64,000 bases of DNA. Origin: Anaerolineae bacterium (GTDB taxonomy: Bacteria; Chloroflexota; Anaerolineae; Aggregatilineales; JAFGMM01). Both the position numbers and the translations under genes were made by a program. A model generated the notes under the pieces. The model was given only the letters and a program-made list of their open reading frames with translations. It was not told the origin of the DNA and searched no databases. Below are positions 17,904 through 26,895 of the stretch, piece by piece. Positions within the stretch are counted from its first letter, which is position 1. Each line of letters begins with the position of its first letter. The stretch lies in contig JAOSJO010000022.1 of NCBI GenBank assembly GCA_027494055.1, positions 496,001 through 560,000 on the forward strand. Reading direction: 5' to 3'.

Positions 17904-18467
17904 GTGGATGGTGCTCTGGTAGCGCGCGCGCAGAATGGCGACGAGGCCGCCTACCGCGCGATCATCGAGGCATACCGCGAACCGGTCTTTCGCCTCGCGT
18001 TTCTCATCCTCGGTGACGCGGACGACGCGCAGGATGTCGCCCAGGAGACGTTCATCCGCGCGTGGGGCGCGCTCGACCGGTTTGACCGGGCGCGCCCGCT
18101 GCGCCCCTGGCTGTTGCGCATCGCGGCCAACCTGGCGCGCAACCGGCGGCGCAGCGCCGGGCGCTACTGGGCGATGGTCAGGCGGGTCGCGCAGCAGTCG
18201 CCGGGGCGCGCGCCCATGCTCGAAACGCAGAACGTGCAGCAGGACGAATCCGTCGCGCTGTGGCGCGCTGTGCGCCGCCTCAAGCCGCCGGCGCAGCAGG
18301 TGATCTACCTGCGCTACTTCCTCGACCTGTCGGTGGAGGAGACCGCCGCCGCGCTGGACATTCAGCCCGGCACGGTGAAATCGCGACAGCACCGCGCGCT
18401 CCAGCAACTGCGCCAGATCATCGCGCAGGACTTCCCCCTGCTGAGTGAGGGTCGGAGCCATGAATGA
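17904..18467 (+). CDS. ECF-type RNA polymerase sigma factor
   Basis: 187 residues from the GTG at 17904; an out-of-frame ATG lies four bases later. Region sigma-2 (about 10-75) includes YREPVFRLAFLILGDADDAQDVAQETFIRAW, the -10 recognition helix. Region sigma-4 (about 125-180) includes QQVIYLRYFLDLSVEETAAALDIQPGTVKSRQHRAL, the -35 helix-turn-helix. It belongs to the SigE/RpoE-like group 4 sigma factors controlling an envelope or stress regulon. The next gene, a membrane anti-sigma factor, starts 8 bp before this stop, the usual sigma/anti-sigma coupling. The open frame is intact. Confidence 0.95.
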   Translation: MDGALVARAQNGDEAAYRAIIEAYREPVFRLAFLILGDADDAQDVAQETFIRAWGALDRFDRARPLRPWLLRIAANLARNRRRSAGRYWAMVRRVAQQSPGRAPMLETQNVQQDESVALWRAVRRLKPPAQQVIYLRYFLDLSVEETAAALDIQPGTVKSRQHRALQQLRQIIAQDFPLLSEGRSHE

Positions 18468-19172
18468 CGAACAGTTCGCGCACAGGGTCGAACGCACCGC
18501 CCGCGCCTTCCCGTACCCGCCAACGCCGGACATCGCGTTTGCGCCCAAGGCCAGGCAGCCAGCGCGCCGGCCCCTGCGGCGGTTCGCATGGGCGGCGGTA
18601 ATTGTGGTCGCCGTGTTCTTTGGGATGCTCGCCATCGAGCCGGTGCGCGCGGCGGTGCTGGAGGTGCTGCGCATCGGCGGCGTCGAGGTCTGGATCGGCG
18701 GCGCGCCGCCCACGCCGCTGCCGCTGCCCACAAACCTGCTGGACCTCGCCGGCGCGACGACGCTGGAGGCGGCCAGGGCGGCGGTCGATTTCCGCTGCGC
18801 CTGCCGCCAGACTTCCCCCGCCGGATTATGTCTTCGTGCAGCGTGGGCCGGGGCAGATGGTCATCATGGCGTGGACCGACCCCGACGCCCCTGACCGCGT
18901 GGCGACGAGCCTCTTCCAGATCGGGGGCGGCGTTTCCGCCCAGAAGATGCTGGGGGAGGGCGCGTTCGAGCAGACCGAGGTCAACGGGCAGCCGGCGCTC
19001 TGGACGACCGCGCCGCACGTGGTGCGCTTCATCCGCGACGGGCTGCCGGAGGAGGGTTACGCGCTGCTCGTGGAGGGCCACGCGCTCATCTGGGCGGAGG
19101 GGTGTCACCTACCGGCTGGAGACGCGCCTGCCGCTGCGTGAGGCCATCGCGCTCGCCGAGGCGCTCCGCTAG
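18460..19172 (+). CDS. membrane anti-sigma factor, frameshifted three times
   Basis: Starts at the ATG at 18460, overlapping the sigma gene. A cytoplasmic N-terminal part (about 45 residues) is followed by one membrane segment (FAWAAVIVVAVFFGMLAI) and an external domain. Three apparent indels break the frame. Two missing C residues between 18790 and 18825 would restore VDFPLRLPPDFPPPDYVFVQ. One extra G in the GGGG at about 19101 would restore AEGVTYRLETRLPLREAIALAEALR and the stop at 19172. The corrected protein is about 237 residues. The external domain probably senses an envelope signal that releases the sigma factor. No ZAS (zinc anti-sigma) His-Cys motif is visible. Role is inferred mainly from position and topology. 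Confidence 0.75.
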
Positions 19173-19312
19173 CCCCACCCAATCTGGAACCGTATCCGTT
19201 CACTTTTGGTGCCCGCAACTCGTGGATTCTGAATAATCACACGGGCAATGCCCTCTTGACCGCCAGGCAGGAGCACCGCGTGCTGTGTTCCTGCAAACCG
19301 CCATATCTGGCG

Positions 19313-19341
19313 GTAGGGGCGACCCGGCGGGTCGCCCCTAC
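19313..19341. repeat. palindromic repeat, GTAGGGGCGACCC family (copy 2)
   Basis: Inverted repeat GTAGGGGCGACCC-GGC-GGGTCGCCCCTAC, 13-bp perfect arms. It lies in the 332-bp gap 19173-19504, where I see no gene and no other clear signal apart from the RBS of the next gene. Confidence 0.85.
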
Positions 19342-19504
19342 GACCTCTATGTCTCAAGGTCTGTGATAGGAGCATAGCCATACCGTGACTGTGCGAAGAG
19401 ACTACCAAGACACGACGCCGAATGGGAAAGATGAATAAATACCGGGAACCTTTCGCGCACGTGTGGTGTATTTAGAGCAAATAGACCGTACTTTAGGAGG
19501 CGAC

Positions 19505-21027
19505 ATGCGAATGCGGCGCTGGTTCACGGGCATTCTGGCAGTAACCCTGGCGGTGGTCGCGGTGCGCGCGGCGTCGGCGAAGGGAACCGCGGACCGGATA
19601 CTGGTCACCGGGCCGGGGATCGATGGCGCGCTTGCGGTCACCGACCGCGCGATCACGTCGTTGCTCTCGGTTGGCGCGCTGGAAGATTTCATGGCCGGCG
19701 CGGTGGAGCCGCCCGCTGACCTCAGCGGCGGCTATGCGTTGCAGCGCCAGTTTGCGGCCGGCACGGGCGCGTACCAGACCTTCGACCGCGTGGCGTATCA
19801 CCCCGACCCGGAAGGCGGGCGGGGGTACATCTACTATGAGGGCATCGAAAACGGCTGGAGCGAGTCGACGAGAAGTGGTTCCGCACCACGCGGGAGGGCG
19901 ACGCGGCCATGCGCCGGCTGCTCGCCGGCCTGGAGCCGTACCTTATCCTGATGGAAAACGAGGGCGTGTTCCAGTTTCTCGATCCGGTGACGCTGGAGAC
20001 GGCGGTGCGCCTCCAGGTCGGGACCGCGTGGGCGTACCCGACGGGCTTCAACGCCAGCTACGACGGGCAGCGTTTCTACTTCGGCCAGCATACCGGCCCC
20101 ACGTTCGAGCAGCGCGCGGTAGACCTCGCGACGCCGGCCAACTGCCGCCTCACGCAGGCCGGCAACGCGGTGATGGAGAACGTCTACGGCGACCGGCTGC
20201 TCGTGCAGAGTCAGGAGATGGCGGTGGCTGCCTGGGATGCGGACACGCTGGTGTCCGTGCGGACGGTCTACACCGGCAGCGACGCCGGCGCGCGCCTGTT
20301 CCCGTCCGACGAACTGACCTGGGTGTACATGGTGCGCAGCCACGAGAGCGACGCCGAACTGACCGCCTTCGACATGCGCACGCTCGACTTCGCGCCGTAC
20401 AGTGAGGCGGTGCGCCTGTCGCCGGTGAACTACGGGCCGCTCACCGGCGCGTGGGATACCCGGCTGCCCTACTTCTACCTCAGCGACGGCGAGCGCCTGT
20501 TCCACGTCATCGTCTACACGCACGACCTTGAGACCGCCACGACGCTGGCGCTCGATCCGGTGGCTGACACCCTCGTGCGCGCTGAGATCGCCGGGGCGCA
20601 CAACGGGTCGGTCTTCATGTACTACCCGGTGGGCGGCTACCGCATCGACGCGCTCTTCGCCCAGCGCGAGGGCGCGGCCCCCGGCGGCGTGTTCGTCGTC
20701 AACGCGAACACGGGGCAGGTGCGCCAGCGCTGGCACGAAGGCCTGGCGTTCGCCCAGGTGATACGCGGCGGCGATCATCTCTATGCGCTGCAAGCCGCCG
20801 CCGACGGCAGCGCGACCGTGTATGGGATGGCCCTCGCTGACGGGGAGATCGTCGCCACGCGCGACCTGCCGCCGGGCGCATGGACGCTTGCGTATGCGCA
20901 TCTCGACCCCGGCCTGCTGGCCGCGGCGGGCGCATCGACCGCGCTGGATTGCCCGACCGTTGAGCCGACGCTGGTGCCGACGCTGGCAGCCATGCCGCCC
21001 GCGACGGCCACCCCCGCACCGCAATGA
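19505..21027 (+). CDS. secreted propeller-like protein with Thr/Pro tail, frameshifted
   Basis: ATG at 19505 with AGGAGGC just upstream. Residues 1-25 form a signal peptide (MRMRRWFTGILAVTLAVVAVRAASA). The frame breaks near 19860-19875 (ENGWSE...); the next frame resumes with DEKWFRTTREGDAAMRRLLAGLEPYLIL and runs to 21027. The mature part shows repeated segments ending in hydrophobic-Asp patterns (VNGDRLLVQSQEMAV, TWVYMVRSHESDAELTAFDM, FAQVIRGGDHLYALQAAADGSATVYGM) that resemble blades of a WD/YncE-type propeller. The C-terminus is a low-complexity Pro/Thr/Ala tail typical of surface proteins in this group. It is just downstream of the ECF sigma pair and could be its target. Specific function is unknown. 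Confidence 0.65.
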
Positions 21028-21155
21028 CGGTAACGGCCCGGAGCCAGGGGCTGCGCGCGACATAAAACAAACGAGCGCCCCGCAAAGGCGCTCACGTATT
21101 CCAGACTACGCCCGCCGGGGTCTTGCTAGGCCGGGCGGGCTGCTTCTCTGGTCAA

Positions 21156-21202
21156 TGCAGAGCGGGTAGTGGGACTCGAACCCACGACATACAGCTTGGG
21201 AA
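21156..21202. repeat. left attachment site (tRNA-Gly 3' remnant)
   Basis: 47 bp identical to 35587-35633. It contains the T-arm, variable loop and anticodon stem of the minus-strand tRNA-Gly but diverges after GGGAA, so it cannot form a tRNA. A hairpin with a T-run (CGCCTCCAACC...GGTTGGCGGCGCTTTTTG, 21209-21243) follows immediately and may end transcription. Confidence 0.92.
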
Positions 21203-21248
21203 TTCAAGCGCCTCCAACCTTTCAGGTTGGCGGCGCTTTTTGTTTGCC

Positions 21249-22118
21249 TCAGTCTGGCAGAGAGACTCCCTCCACGAGTTCGGCAAGCCGGTCCGGAGAC
21301 ACCCTCACATAGAGCCTGGTGGTCGCCATATCCTCATGACCAAGCGCCTCCTGGATGTAGGCCATATTCGCGCCCGATCGCGCGAGCTGCGCCGCGAACC
21401 GGTGGCGGACGGCGTGCATGTTGTGACGGCCTTTCACACCCGCCCCCTTCGCCAGGCGACGCCAGATCGTGGAGACTCCAGACGGTTGCAGCGGTCGATA
21501 GGGAGGTCGCCGGGTCAGGAATACGTAGGGCGTGTCCACTTCTGGGCGCACCGCCAGGTACGCCCCTGAGCGCCGCCACCAGGCGCGTTGACAGGCGAAC
21601 ATCATAGCAAAGCTCGCCTTTGTTGCGCACAGTTGCATACCGCGCCTCGAGGTCGAGGCGATCCAGCCGCACGCTGCACACACCAGCACGGCGATAACCT
21701 ATGTCGGCCAGGAACCGGATGAGGGCGTAATCGCGCACCCCGGACCTCCGCGCCGCCGCCAGGATCCGCGCCAGGTTGTTCGTCGAGATCGACAGAACTC
21801 CAGACGCCGTGGCTTGTACTGCTGCACCTTCAACCCCTCGGCAGGGGAGCACTCGATGCAACCCTCGTCGGCCAACCACCTGAAAAACGCCTTTGCGTCT
21901 CGGGCTCGAGACGCCACCGTCCAGGGAGATAGATCGCGCTCGCGCAGGTCGTTGTACCAGTTGACCAGGTCTGATCTGGTGACGCCGCCGGCGTCGTTCT
22001 CTCCTCCACCCAGCGCCTCAAAAAGCGCTCCCAGTGTTTGGCGGTAGTTCCGCCGCGACGCCTCTGAACGTGGTTTCGCTGTAAGGAACCCGGTCAGGGC
22101 TTGGTTGAGGGTCGGCAT
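21249..22118 (-). CDS. tyrosine recombinase (integrase), two frameshifts
   Basis: The N-terminal SAM-like core-binding domain starts MPTLNQALTGFLTAKPRSEASRRNY (ATG at 22118) and runs to about 21810. The catalytic domain then continues in a second frame (STNNLARILAAARRSGVRDYALIRFLADIGYRRAGVCSVRLDRLDLE). From about 21560 it is in a third frame (AYLAVRPEVDTPYVFLTRRPP...HAVRHRFAAQL...LGHEDMATTRLYVRV). The conserved Arg, His-x-x-Arg, His and nucleophilic Tyr are all present. The corrected protein of about 290 residues has the size of XerC/D-type phage integrases. It would integrate and excise the element at tRNA-Gly. It is either damaged in this copy or affected by the same indel errors seen in housekeeping genes. 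Confidence 0.88.
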
Positions 22119-22242
22119 TCTATTCTCTCCTAGTATCGAGCATAACGCAATGCCCCTACAGCGGGGACAGAGGGAGGTTTTACGCGGTTCATGAACTCAT
22201 CGCAACCTGAGAAGACGCGCCATTTTCCGGAGGTGGAGCCTG

Positions 22243-24181
22243 ATGACTGAAACGACAGCAGACAGAATCCTCAAGGCGCTTCAGCCGCTCGGCCTGAAGC
22301 GCGAGTCCGAGGACAAGTACCGCTCTAACTCGCCGCTGCGACCTGGCAGCAACAGCATGGGATTCACGCTCACCTGTCGATGACGGCGAGCATGGCGCGT
22401 GGTTTGACCACGTGACCCAAGAGTCGGGCAGCCTCTACGACCTGGCCGCGCGCCTGGGCATCGAGACGCCGCAGCCGGTCGTCAGCAGCAGCAAGCGCGA
22501 ATACACCGGCCTGGACGACTACGCCACCGCGCACGGCGTCACCGGAGAGGTGTTGCGCGCCGCGAAGTGGCATGAGGTCATGAAAGACAACCGCCTGGCG
22601 CTGGAGTTCCCCACAAAGACCGGGCCGCGCTGGCGTTTCCTCGACGGTCAAAAGCCCTTCTACAAGTCGCCGCCTGGCTACAACCGCTGCTGGTTCGGCC
22701 TGAACGCGGCGTTCTTGAAGCGGATCGCCGATGGTCAGCCGCTCGTCATCTGCAACGGCGAGGCTTCGGTCGTGGTCGCGCAGCATTACGGCCTGGCTGC
22801 GCTGGCCGTCACTGGCGGCGAGAAGCAGATCCCGCCGCCGCTGTTCGACGAGCTGGCCCAGGGCCTCGGCGAGCTATCGCCGCCGGTCCTGATCGCGATG
22901 GACTGCGACAGCACGGGACGGCGTGCAGGCCGCCAGGTTGCCGGCCAGTTCCGCGAACGCGGTTACGACGTGCGCGCGGTCAATCTCGGCCTGAGCCTCG
23001 GCGCTGACCTGGCCGACTTCTGCGCGCTGCACCGCGACCAGGCGGGCGACCTGCTGGCCGCGTGCGACTCGCTCGACTGGCTGGAGCTGGAGTCGCGTCC
23101 GTGGATCATCATACCGGCGCGCGACCTGGCGAAGCTGCCGCCCATTACCTGGTTGATTGAGGGCGTCATCCCGGAGCGCGGACTGACCGTCATCTACGGC
23201 CCGTCAGGCGTCGGAAAGAGCTTCCTGGCACTGGACTACGCGCTCCAGATTGCGCAGGCCAGCACTGTGGTATACGTCGCCGCTGAAGGGCAATCGGGCT
23301 ACCGGCAGCGCGTGGCCGCCTGGTGCAAGCATAACCAGAAGGCGGAAGGCCACCTGTACCTGTGCCTGGGCAGCCCCAACCTGATGGACGCCGCTGACCT
23401 CGACCAGTTCGTCAGCGAGATCGTTGCCTTCTCCCCAGCCATGGTCATCGTGGATACGCTGGCGATGGCCATGATCGGCGGCGACGAGAACAGCGCGCGC
23501 GACATGGGTCTGACCATCCGTGCGTGCAAGGCCATCTCCCGCGAGGCGGGCTGCGCCGTCGTGCTCGTGTATCACACCAACAAGTACGGCGTCGTGGAGC
23601 GCGGCAGCAGCGCGCTGCGCGGCGCCGCCGACTCGATGGTCCGCGTCACCGGTGATGACGATGTGATCGTGATCGAGTCAGCCAAAAGCAAGGACGCCGC
23701 GCCGTTTGCGCCGCAATACCGGAAGCTTCTCCCTGTGCACAACGAGGACGGCACCGAGAGCCGGGTGCTGGTGCCGGCTGAACGGATCGTGCAGACGCAA
23801 GACGACCCGCTGACGATGAATCAGCGCAAGGTCTTGGAGTCGCTGGCGCTGGAGGCGTTCGAGACCGGCGCTACTGTCAGCGACCTTACGGACACAAGTG
23901 ACCTCGGTCGAGGCAGCGTGATTCGCGTTCTCTCGCGCCTGGTCGAGCTTGGCTGCGCGAGTAAAGACAGTAGCAATTACCCCAACACCTACGAAATAAC
24001 CGAGTTGGGGCGCACCAAAATTACACCGGTTGACTCGGTTGACTCGGTTGACTCAGTGGGTGCAAAAAGTGACTCGGTCGCAGACCCGGTTGACTCGGCG
24101 AGTCAACCGAGTCAACCTCACTCGCTTTTCTCCAAGCCGACCGCTTACGATCCTGATTCGTACTACGAACAAGGAATGTGA
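22243..24181 (+). CDS. primase/helicase-like replication protein (TOPRIM + RecA-fold ATPase), one frameshift
   Basis: Starts at the ATG at 22243 after GGAGGTGG. The first frame (MTETTADRILKALQPLGLKRESEDKYRSNSPLRPG...) reaches about 22370, where an extra base breaks it. The next frame continues VDDGEHGAWFDHVTQESGSLYDLAARLGI. A TOPRIM-like domain follows, with a Glu in NGEASVVVA and D-x-D in AMDCDSTGRRAG. Then comes a RepA/KaiC-type ATPase with Walker A GPSGVGKSF and Walker B MVIVDTLAMAM, and a winged-helix segment (TDTSDLGRGSVIRVLSRLVELG). This layout matches primase-helicase proteins of phages and satellites. The last 60 residues contain repeated VDS units encoded by iteron-like DNA. Length is about 645 residues. 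Confidence 0.85.
24027..24117. repeat. iteron-like repeats CGGTTGACT inside the 3' end of the replication gene
   Basis: CGGTTGACT occurs at 24027-24035, 24036-24044, 24045-24053 and 24087-24095. The reverse complement AGTCAACCG occurs at 24101-24109 and, with the last base missing, at 24110-24117. A degenerate unit lies at about 24070-24078. Unit 24087 and its inverse at 24101 form a hairpin with 9-bp arms and a 5-bp spacer. Such arrays are typical of Rep-binding origins; that this is the element's origin is inference. Confidence 0.7.
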
Positions 24182-24248
24182 TACCTAGCGGCTGGCTTAC
24201 TTGTATTTGGGTTGTCTGCCCTACGGGGCTATTTAGGAGGGTCGCATC

Positions 24249-24590
24249 ATGTTTTACCCAAACCCGCAGTTGTGCCTGTTTTGGGGGGTTGACGAACGCT
24301 GTACGTTCCTCACTACCGGCGACTTCGTGCCGGTGGCGCGGCTTCGTCAGCAAAACCACAACGGGCGCGCCCTGCTCATCGGTGACGATGTGCTGGACGT
24401 GGAGCGCTGGCACAACCCAGACCACGACGACGACGATAGCACAATCTGGGTTGCGCGCACACGAAACGGCTTCCGGCTGTGCACCGATGACGAGGACGTG
24501 GCCGCGCGGATCGCGATTGGACTCCCGGTACCGTTCTGGGCTGACGAGGACCCGCGCGCGCCGGAGGAGGTCGAAATATGCGCGGACTGA
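24249..24590 (+). CDS. small acidic protein of unknown function
   Basis: 113 residues. The ATG at 24249 follows AGGAGG at 24235-24240. It has a central acidic run (WHNPDHDDDDST) and an acidic C-terminus, and no membrane segment or catalytic motif. The 3' end overlaps the next start (24578) by 13 bp, so the two are translationally coupled. I do not recognise a family. The gene is intact and has the composition of the surrounding element. Confidence 0.6.
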   Translation: MFYPNPQLCLFWGVDERCTFLTTGDFVPVARLRQQNHNGRALLIGDDVLDVERWHNPDHDDDDSTIWVARTRNGFRLCTDDEDVAARIAIGLPVPFWADEDPRAPEEVEICAD

Positions 24591-25514
24591 CTACCGGTCA
24601 ACGCGCGCGCATCCGCGATCAGGTGCGCCGCCAGTTCGAGGCCGAATACCGCGCGCTCTATCCGCCGCCGAACCGGGACCAGTTCCGGGACCAGGTGCGC
24701 GAGCGCGCGGTCCTTCGTGCCGGTCTGGGGCCGTCCCTGGACAGTCGTCTTTCTGGTCGTCGCCAGTGTCGTGATCTCCGGCCTGCGCACGGCGACTCTC
24801 TTCGTCTCGCTGGCGAACGTCAGCAACGCGCCTGCGGTCCAGCTCATCGAGGGCCTGGCCGCCGTCGCGATGGTCGAACTAGGGATCGTGCTGACCGCCT
24901 TCAGAGCGGAGCAGATTCGCCGCGAGGACCTGGCTAAGCCCCGACACGTCGCCAACCTGCGCGACCTGTGGCGCGGGCTGCGCGTGCGCCTCGGCATCGA
25001 CGCGCCGCGCTCGTGGGGAGAGCTGCCCGAACGCTCGGCGATTCCGGCGCTTCACACGCTGCTCTTTCTCACGGCGCTGGTCGCTAACGTGTGGATCACG
25101 GCGCAGGCCGTGCTCCTGGCTGTGCCAGGCGCGGGCGACCTCAACTCCCTAGAGTTCGCCGGGCTGCTCCTGGGCCAGCCTCCCGCCGTCCTGCTGCCGG
25201 TTCTGGTGGCCGTGGCCGTCGGCGCGGCTGCGCCGGTGGCCGCAAAGGTCGCAGGCGAGGCCGCCGCGCGTGATACGTTCGCCGCCCAGGTCCAGGATGA
25301 GAAGGCCTATCTGGGCTTCGAGCAAGCCGTTAACGAGTGGCGCGGAGCCCTGCGGCAAGCGTGGGAGGCGGACGGCCTCGACCTGCTGGAGCAGGAACTC
25401 GCGCGCCAGGAGGCGCGGGCGAGGTCTGCCAGCGCAGCGCCGCTACCTGAGCGCGGTCAGGCAAGCCGCGACCAGGTCACGCGCAACAACGGGCGCGCGC
25501 GCCCTTTCGCGTGA
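24578..25514 (+). CDS. membrane protein with helical soluble ends, one frameshift
   Basis: The first frame starts MRGLTTGQRARIRDQVRRQFEAEYRALYPP and reaches ERAVL at about 24713. An extra C in GTCCTTCG shifts it, and the next frame continues FVPVWGRPWTVVFLVVASVVISG. The corrected protein has about 312 residues. It has a charged N-terminal helix, four hydrophobic segments (VVFLVVASVVISGL; GLAAVAMVELGIVL; TLLFLTALVANVWITA; LLPVLVAVAVGAA), and a charged, Gln/Arg-rich C-terminal helix ending RNNGRARPFA. It is coupled upstream (13 bp overlap) and downstream (4 bp). The function is unknown. The helical ends might interact with DNA or with other element proteins. Confidence 0.65.
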
Positions 25515-25782
25515 CGAGGTGCGCCGTGTGCCAGGGCATTACCTACGGCAGCGAACCGCACCGGCGATACTGTTCTGACCGGTGCCGGCAGGTAGCCAGG
25601 GCGTACCGCGACGCGCACCGCTCGCCGCGCGCCTCGGCGCGCGAAGAGTGGGCTGCATCGCCTGCGGCGCGCCGCTGGATGACAAGCGGCGCGCGACTCG
25701 GCGCTTCTGCTCGACGCGCTGCCGCGTGAGCTTCTGGCGTGCAATGCAGGCGCATCGTGTAACGCTAACCCTAGACTTTTGA
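25511..25782 (+). CDS. small double zinc-finger protein, one frameshift
   Basis: Begins with a GTG at 25511 overlapping the previous stop. The first half (MTRCAVCQGITYGSEPHRRYCSDRCRQVARAYRDAH) contains a C-x2-C...C-x3-C zinc knuckle. About 25640 the frame shifts, and the second half (RRVGCIACGAPLDDKRRATRRFCSTRCRVSFWRAM) repeats the same pattern. The corrected protein of about 90 residues would have two treble-clef-like zinc fingers derived by duplication. Such proteins in mobile elements often bind nucleic acid or serve as adaptors. Function is not known. Confidence 0.6.
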
Positions 25783-25876
25783 GGGGGCGGGCGCGCCGCT
25801 GGACGACAAGCTCACGGCGCGCCCCTCCCGACTTACCGGACTGGCAAGGTCGGGATCGAAAAGGATTGTACACCAG

Positions 25877-26173
25877 ATGACCACGTTAATCGCAGTTTAC
25901 GACTCTGAGGGCTGCCGTGGGCGCTGCGACGCGCGATGCTACAACGCGAAGGGCGACAAATGCACCTGCGTCTGTGGGGGCATGAACCACGGCGCAGGCC
26001 CACAGCGCGCGATGCAGAACACGCAAGACCTCGCGGAGGAGTGGATCACGCGATACAGCGCGGAGCACGATCTCCAGCCGACAGAGGTTGAGGTCATGGG
26101 GCACAGGACCGAGGCGGGCAAGCCGCGCCAACTGTCTATGCTCCCGCTCATGGGAGAGGCAGGCGCGGCATGA
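25877..26173 (+). CDS. Cys-rich small protein of mobile-element type
   Basis: 98 residues. The ATG at 25877 lies 94 bp after the double zinc-finger gene. The N-terminal 35 residues hold six Cys (EGCRGRCDARCYNAKGDKCTCVCGG), followed by NHGAG. This pattern recurs in small proteins of actinobacterial and Chloroflexota phages and integrative elements (family knowledge from memory, not tested). The rest is helical and charged. The stop overlaps the next start (ATGA). It probably binds metal; the role is unknown. Confidence 0.65.
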   Translation: MTTLIAVYDSEGCRGRCDARCYNAKGDKCTCVCGGMNHGAGPQRAMQNTQDLAEEWITRYSAEHDLQPTEVEVMGHRTEAGKPRQLSMLPLMGEAGAA

Positions 26174-26565
26174 TCTACCTGCTCCACTTCCTGCGTCCTA
26201 TCGGCGACACCAGCAACGCGCGCGGCATGGCAATGCATTACATGGGATACGCCGATGATGGCCGCCTCGCCGACAGGCTCGCCGAGCATGAAAGCGGCTG
26301 GGGCGCGAAGATCACCGCTGAGTTCATGCGCCAGCAGATTCCGTTTGTGGTGGCCGCCACCTGGCCCGGCGACCGGAGCGAGGAACGGCGGCTAAAGCGC
26401 TGGCACAAACACCCGAAGCTGTGCCCGGTCTGCCGGGCTGCAAGGAGAAGTTCCTGTGGGGAAAGATACGCTCGTGCGCTGCCCTGTGTGCGGCACGGGG
26501 AAAATGGTGAGTCCTCGCGGTCTGCCTGTCCAATGGCTTCCCGACTCACCATGGCCGTCCCATGA
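26170..26565 (+). CDS. GIY-YIG-like nuclease-fold protein
   Basis: The first ~90 residues (MIYLLHFLRPIG...HYMGYADDGRLADRLAEHESGWGAKITAEFM...VVAATWPGDRSEERRLKRWHKHPKLCPVC) match the stand-alone GIY-YIG-like proteins found in phages and plasmids. These have a first strand with IYLLHF, a second strand with HYMGY, a helix with GRLADRL and a final Glu-Arg helix. The canonical GIY/YIG letters are not exact, so nuclease activity is uncertain. Everything after CPVCRAA overlaps the next small gene and may be the result of a shifted frame; family members usually stop soon after CPxC. The start overlaps the previous stop by 4 bp. Confidence 0.6.
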   Translation: MIYLLHFLRPIGDTSNARGMAMHYMGYADDGRLADRLAEHESGWGAKITAEFMRQQIPFVVAATWPGDRSEERRLKRWHKHPKLCPVCRAARRSSCGERYARALPCVRHGENGESSRSACPMASRLTMAVP

Positions 26566-26716
26566 CGCTGATCGAGACATCCGCCGACGTGGAGGACGCC
26601 ATGCTATCGGCACTGGGGCCGCTTCTGACACTACTGCGCCAGTTCCAGAAGGAGCCAGGCGCAGGCGCGTCCGCGCCGCCGGGCTAAACTGCGAGATTCG
26701 TAGTTTGACGAGCTGA
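26456..26716 (+). CDS. possible small zinc-ribbon protein
   Basis: GTG at 26456 with AAGGAG at 26442-26447. The first 30 residues (MGKDTLVRCPVCGTGKMVSPRG) contain one C-x2-C knuckle and read like a real small zinc-ribbon protein. The remainder is Arg/Gly-rich and overlaps a different, better-looking frame (26562-26687), so either the true gene is shorter or the frame is shifted. Low certainty. Confidence 0.35.
   Translation: MGKDTLVRCPVCGTGKMVSPRGLPVQWLPDSPWPSHDADRDIRRRGGRHAIGTGAASDTTAPVPEGARRRRVRAAGLNCEIRSLTS
26562..26687 (+). CDS. possible 41-residue helical protein
   Basis: The ATG at 26562 opens a frame encoding MTLIETSADVEDAMLSALGP, continuing to a Gly-Pro-rich end and TAA. The composition is that of an amphipathic helix rather than of a random frame. 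There is no clear ribosome binding site, so it may be the second half of the preceding zinc-ribbon gene after a frameshift. The 208-bp stretch that follows, up to 26895, holds no gene I can support. Confidence 0.35.
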   Translation: MTLIETSADVEDAMLSALGPLLTLLRQFQKEPGAGASAPPG

Positions 26717-26895
26717 AGAAACGCCGCCAGCGGGGCCGCGACGGCCACGGAAACTACGAGATTCGCAGAAAACGGGCACCAGGCGCGCGCGGAGGACCTC
26801 ACCGGCGAGAGGGAGCCGACACCGCAAACACTCGCTGCCGCGTGCGCCTGGACCTCTCGCCGGCGACGACGGGGGAAACGGACGGGCATTGCACC

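Noticed and set aside
21156..21202. A second functional tRNA-Gly
   Set aside because: Only the 3' half is present; the D-arm and 5' acceptor strand are missing.
24027..24117. CRISPR array
   Set aside because: The 9-bp units are contiguous or irregularly spaced with no unique spacers of 30-40 bp, and no cas genes are nearby.
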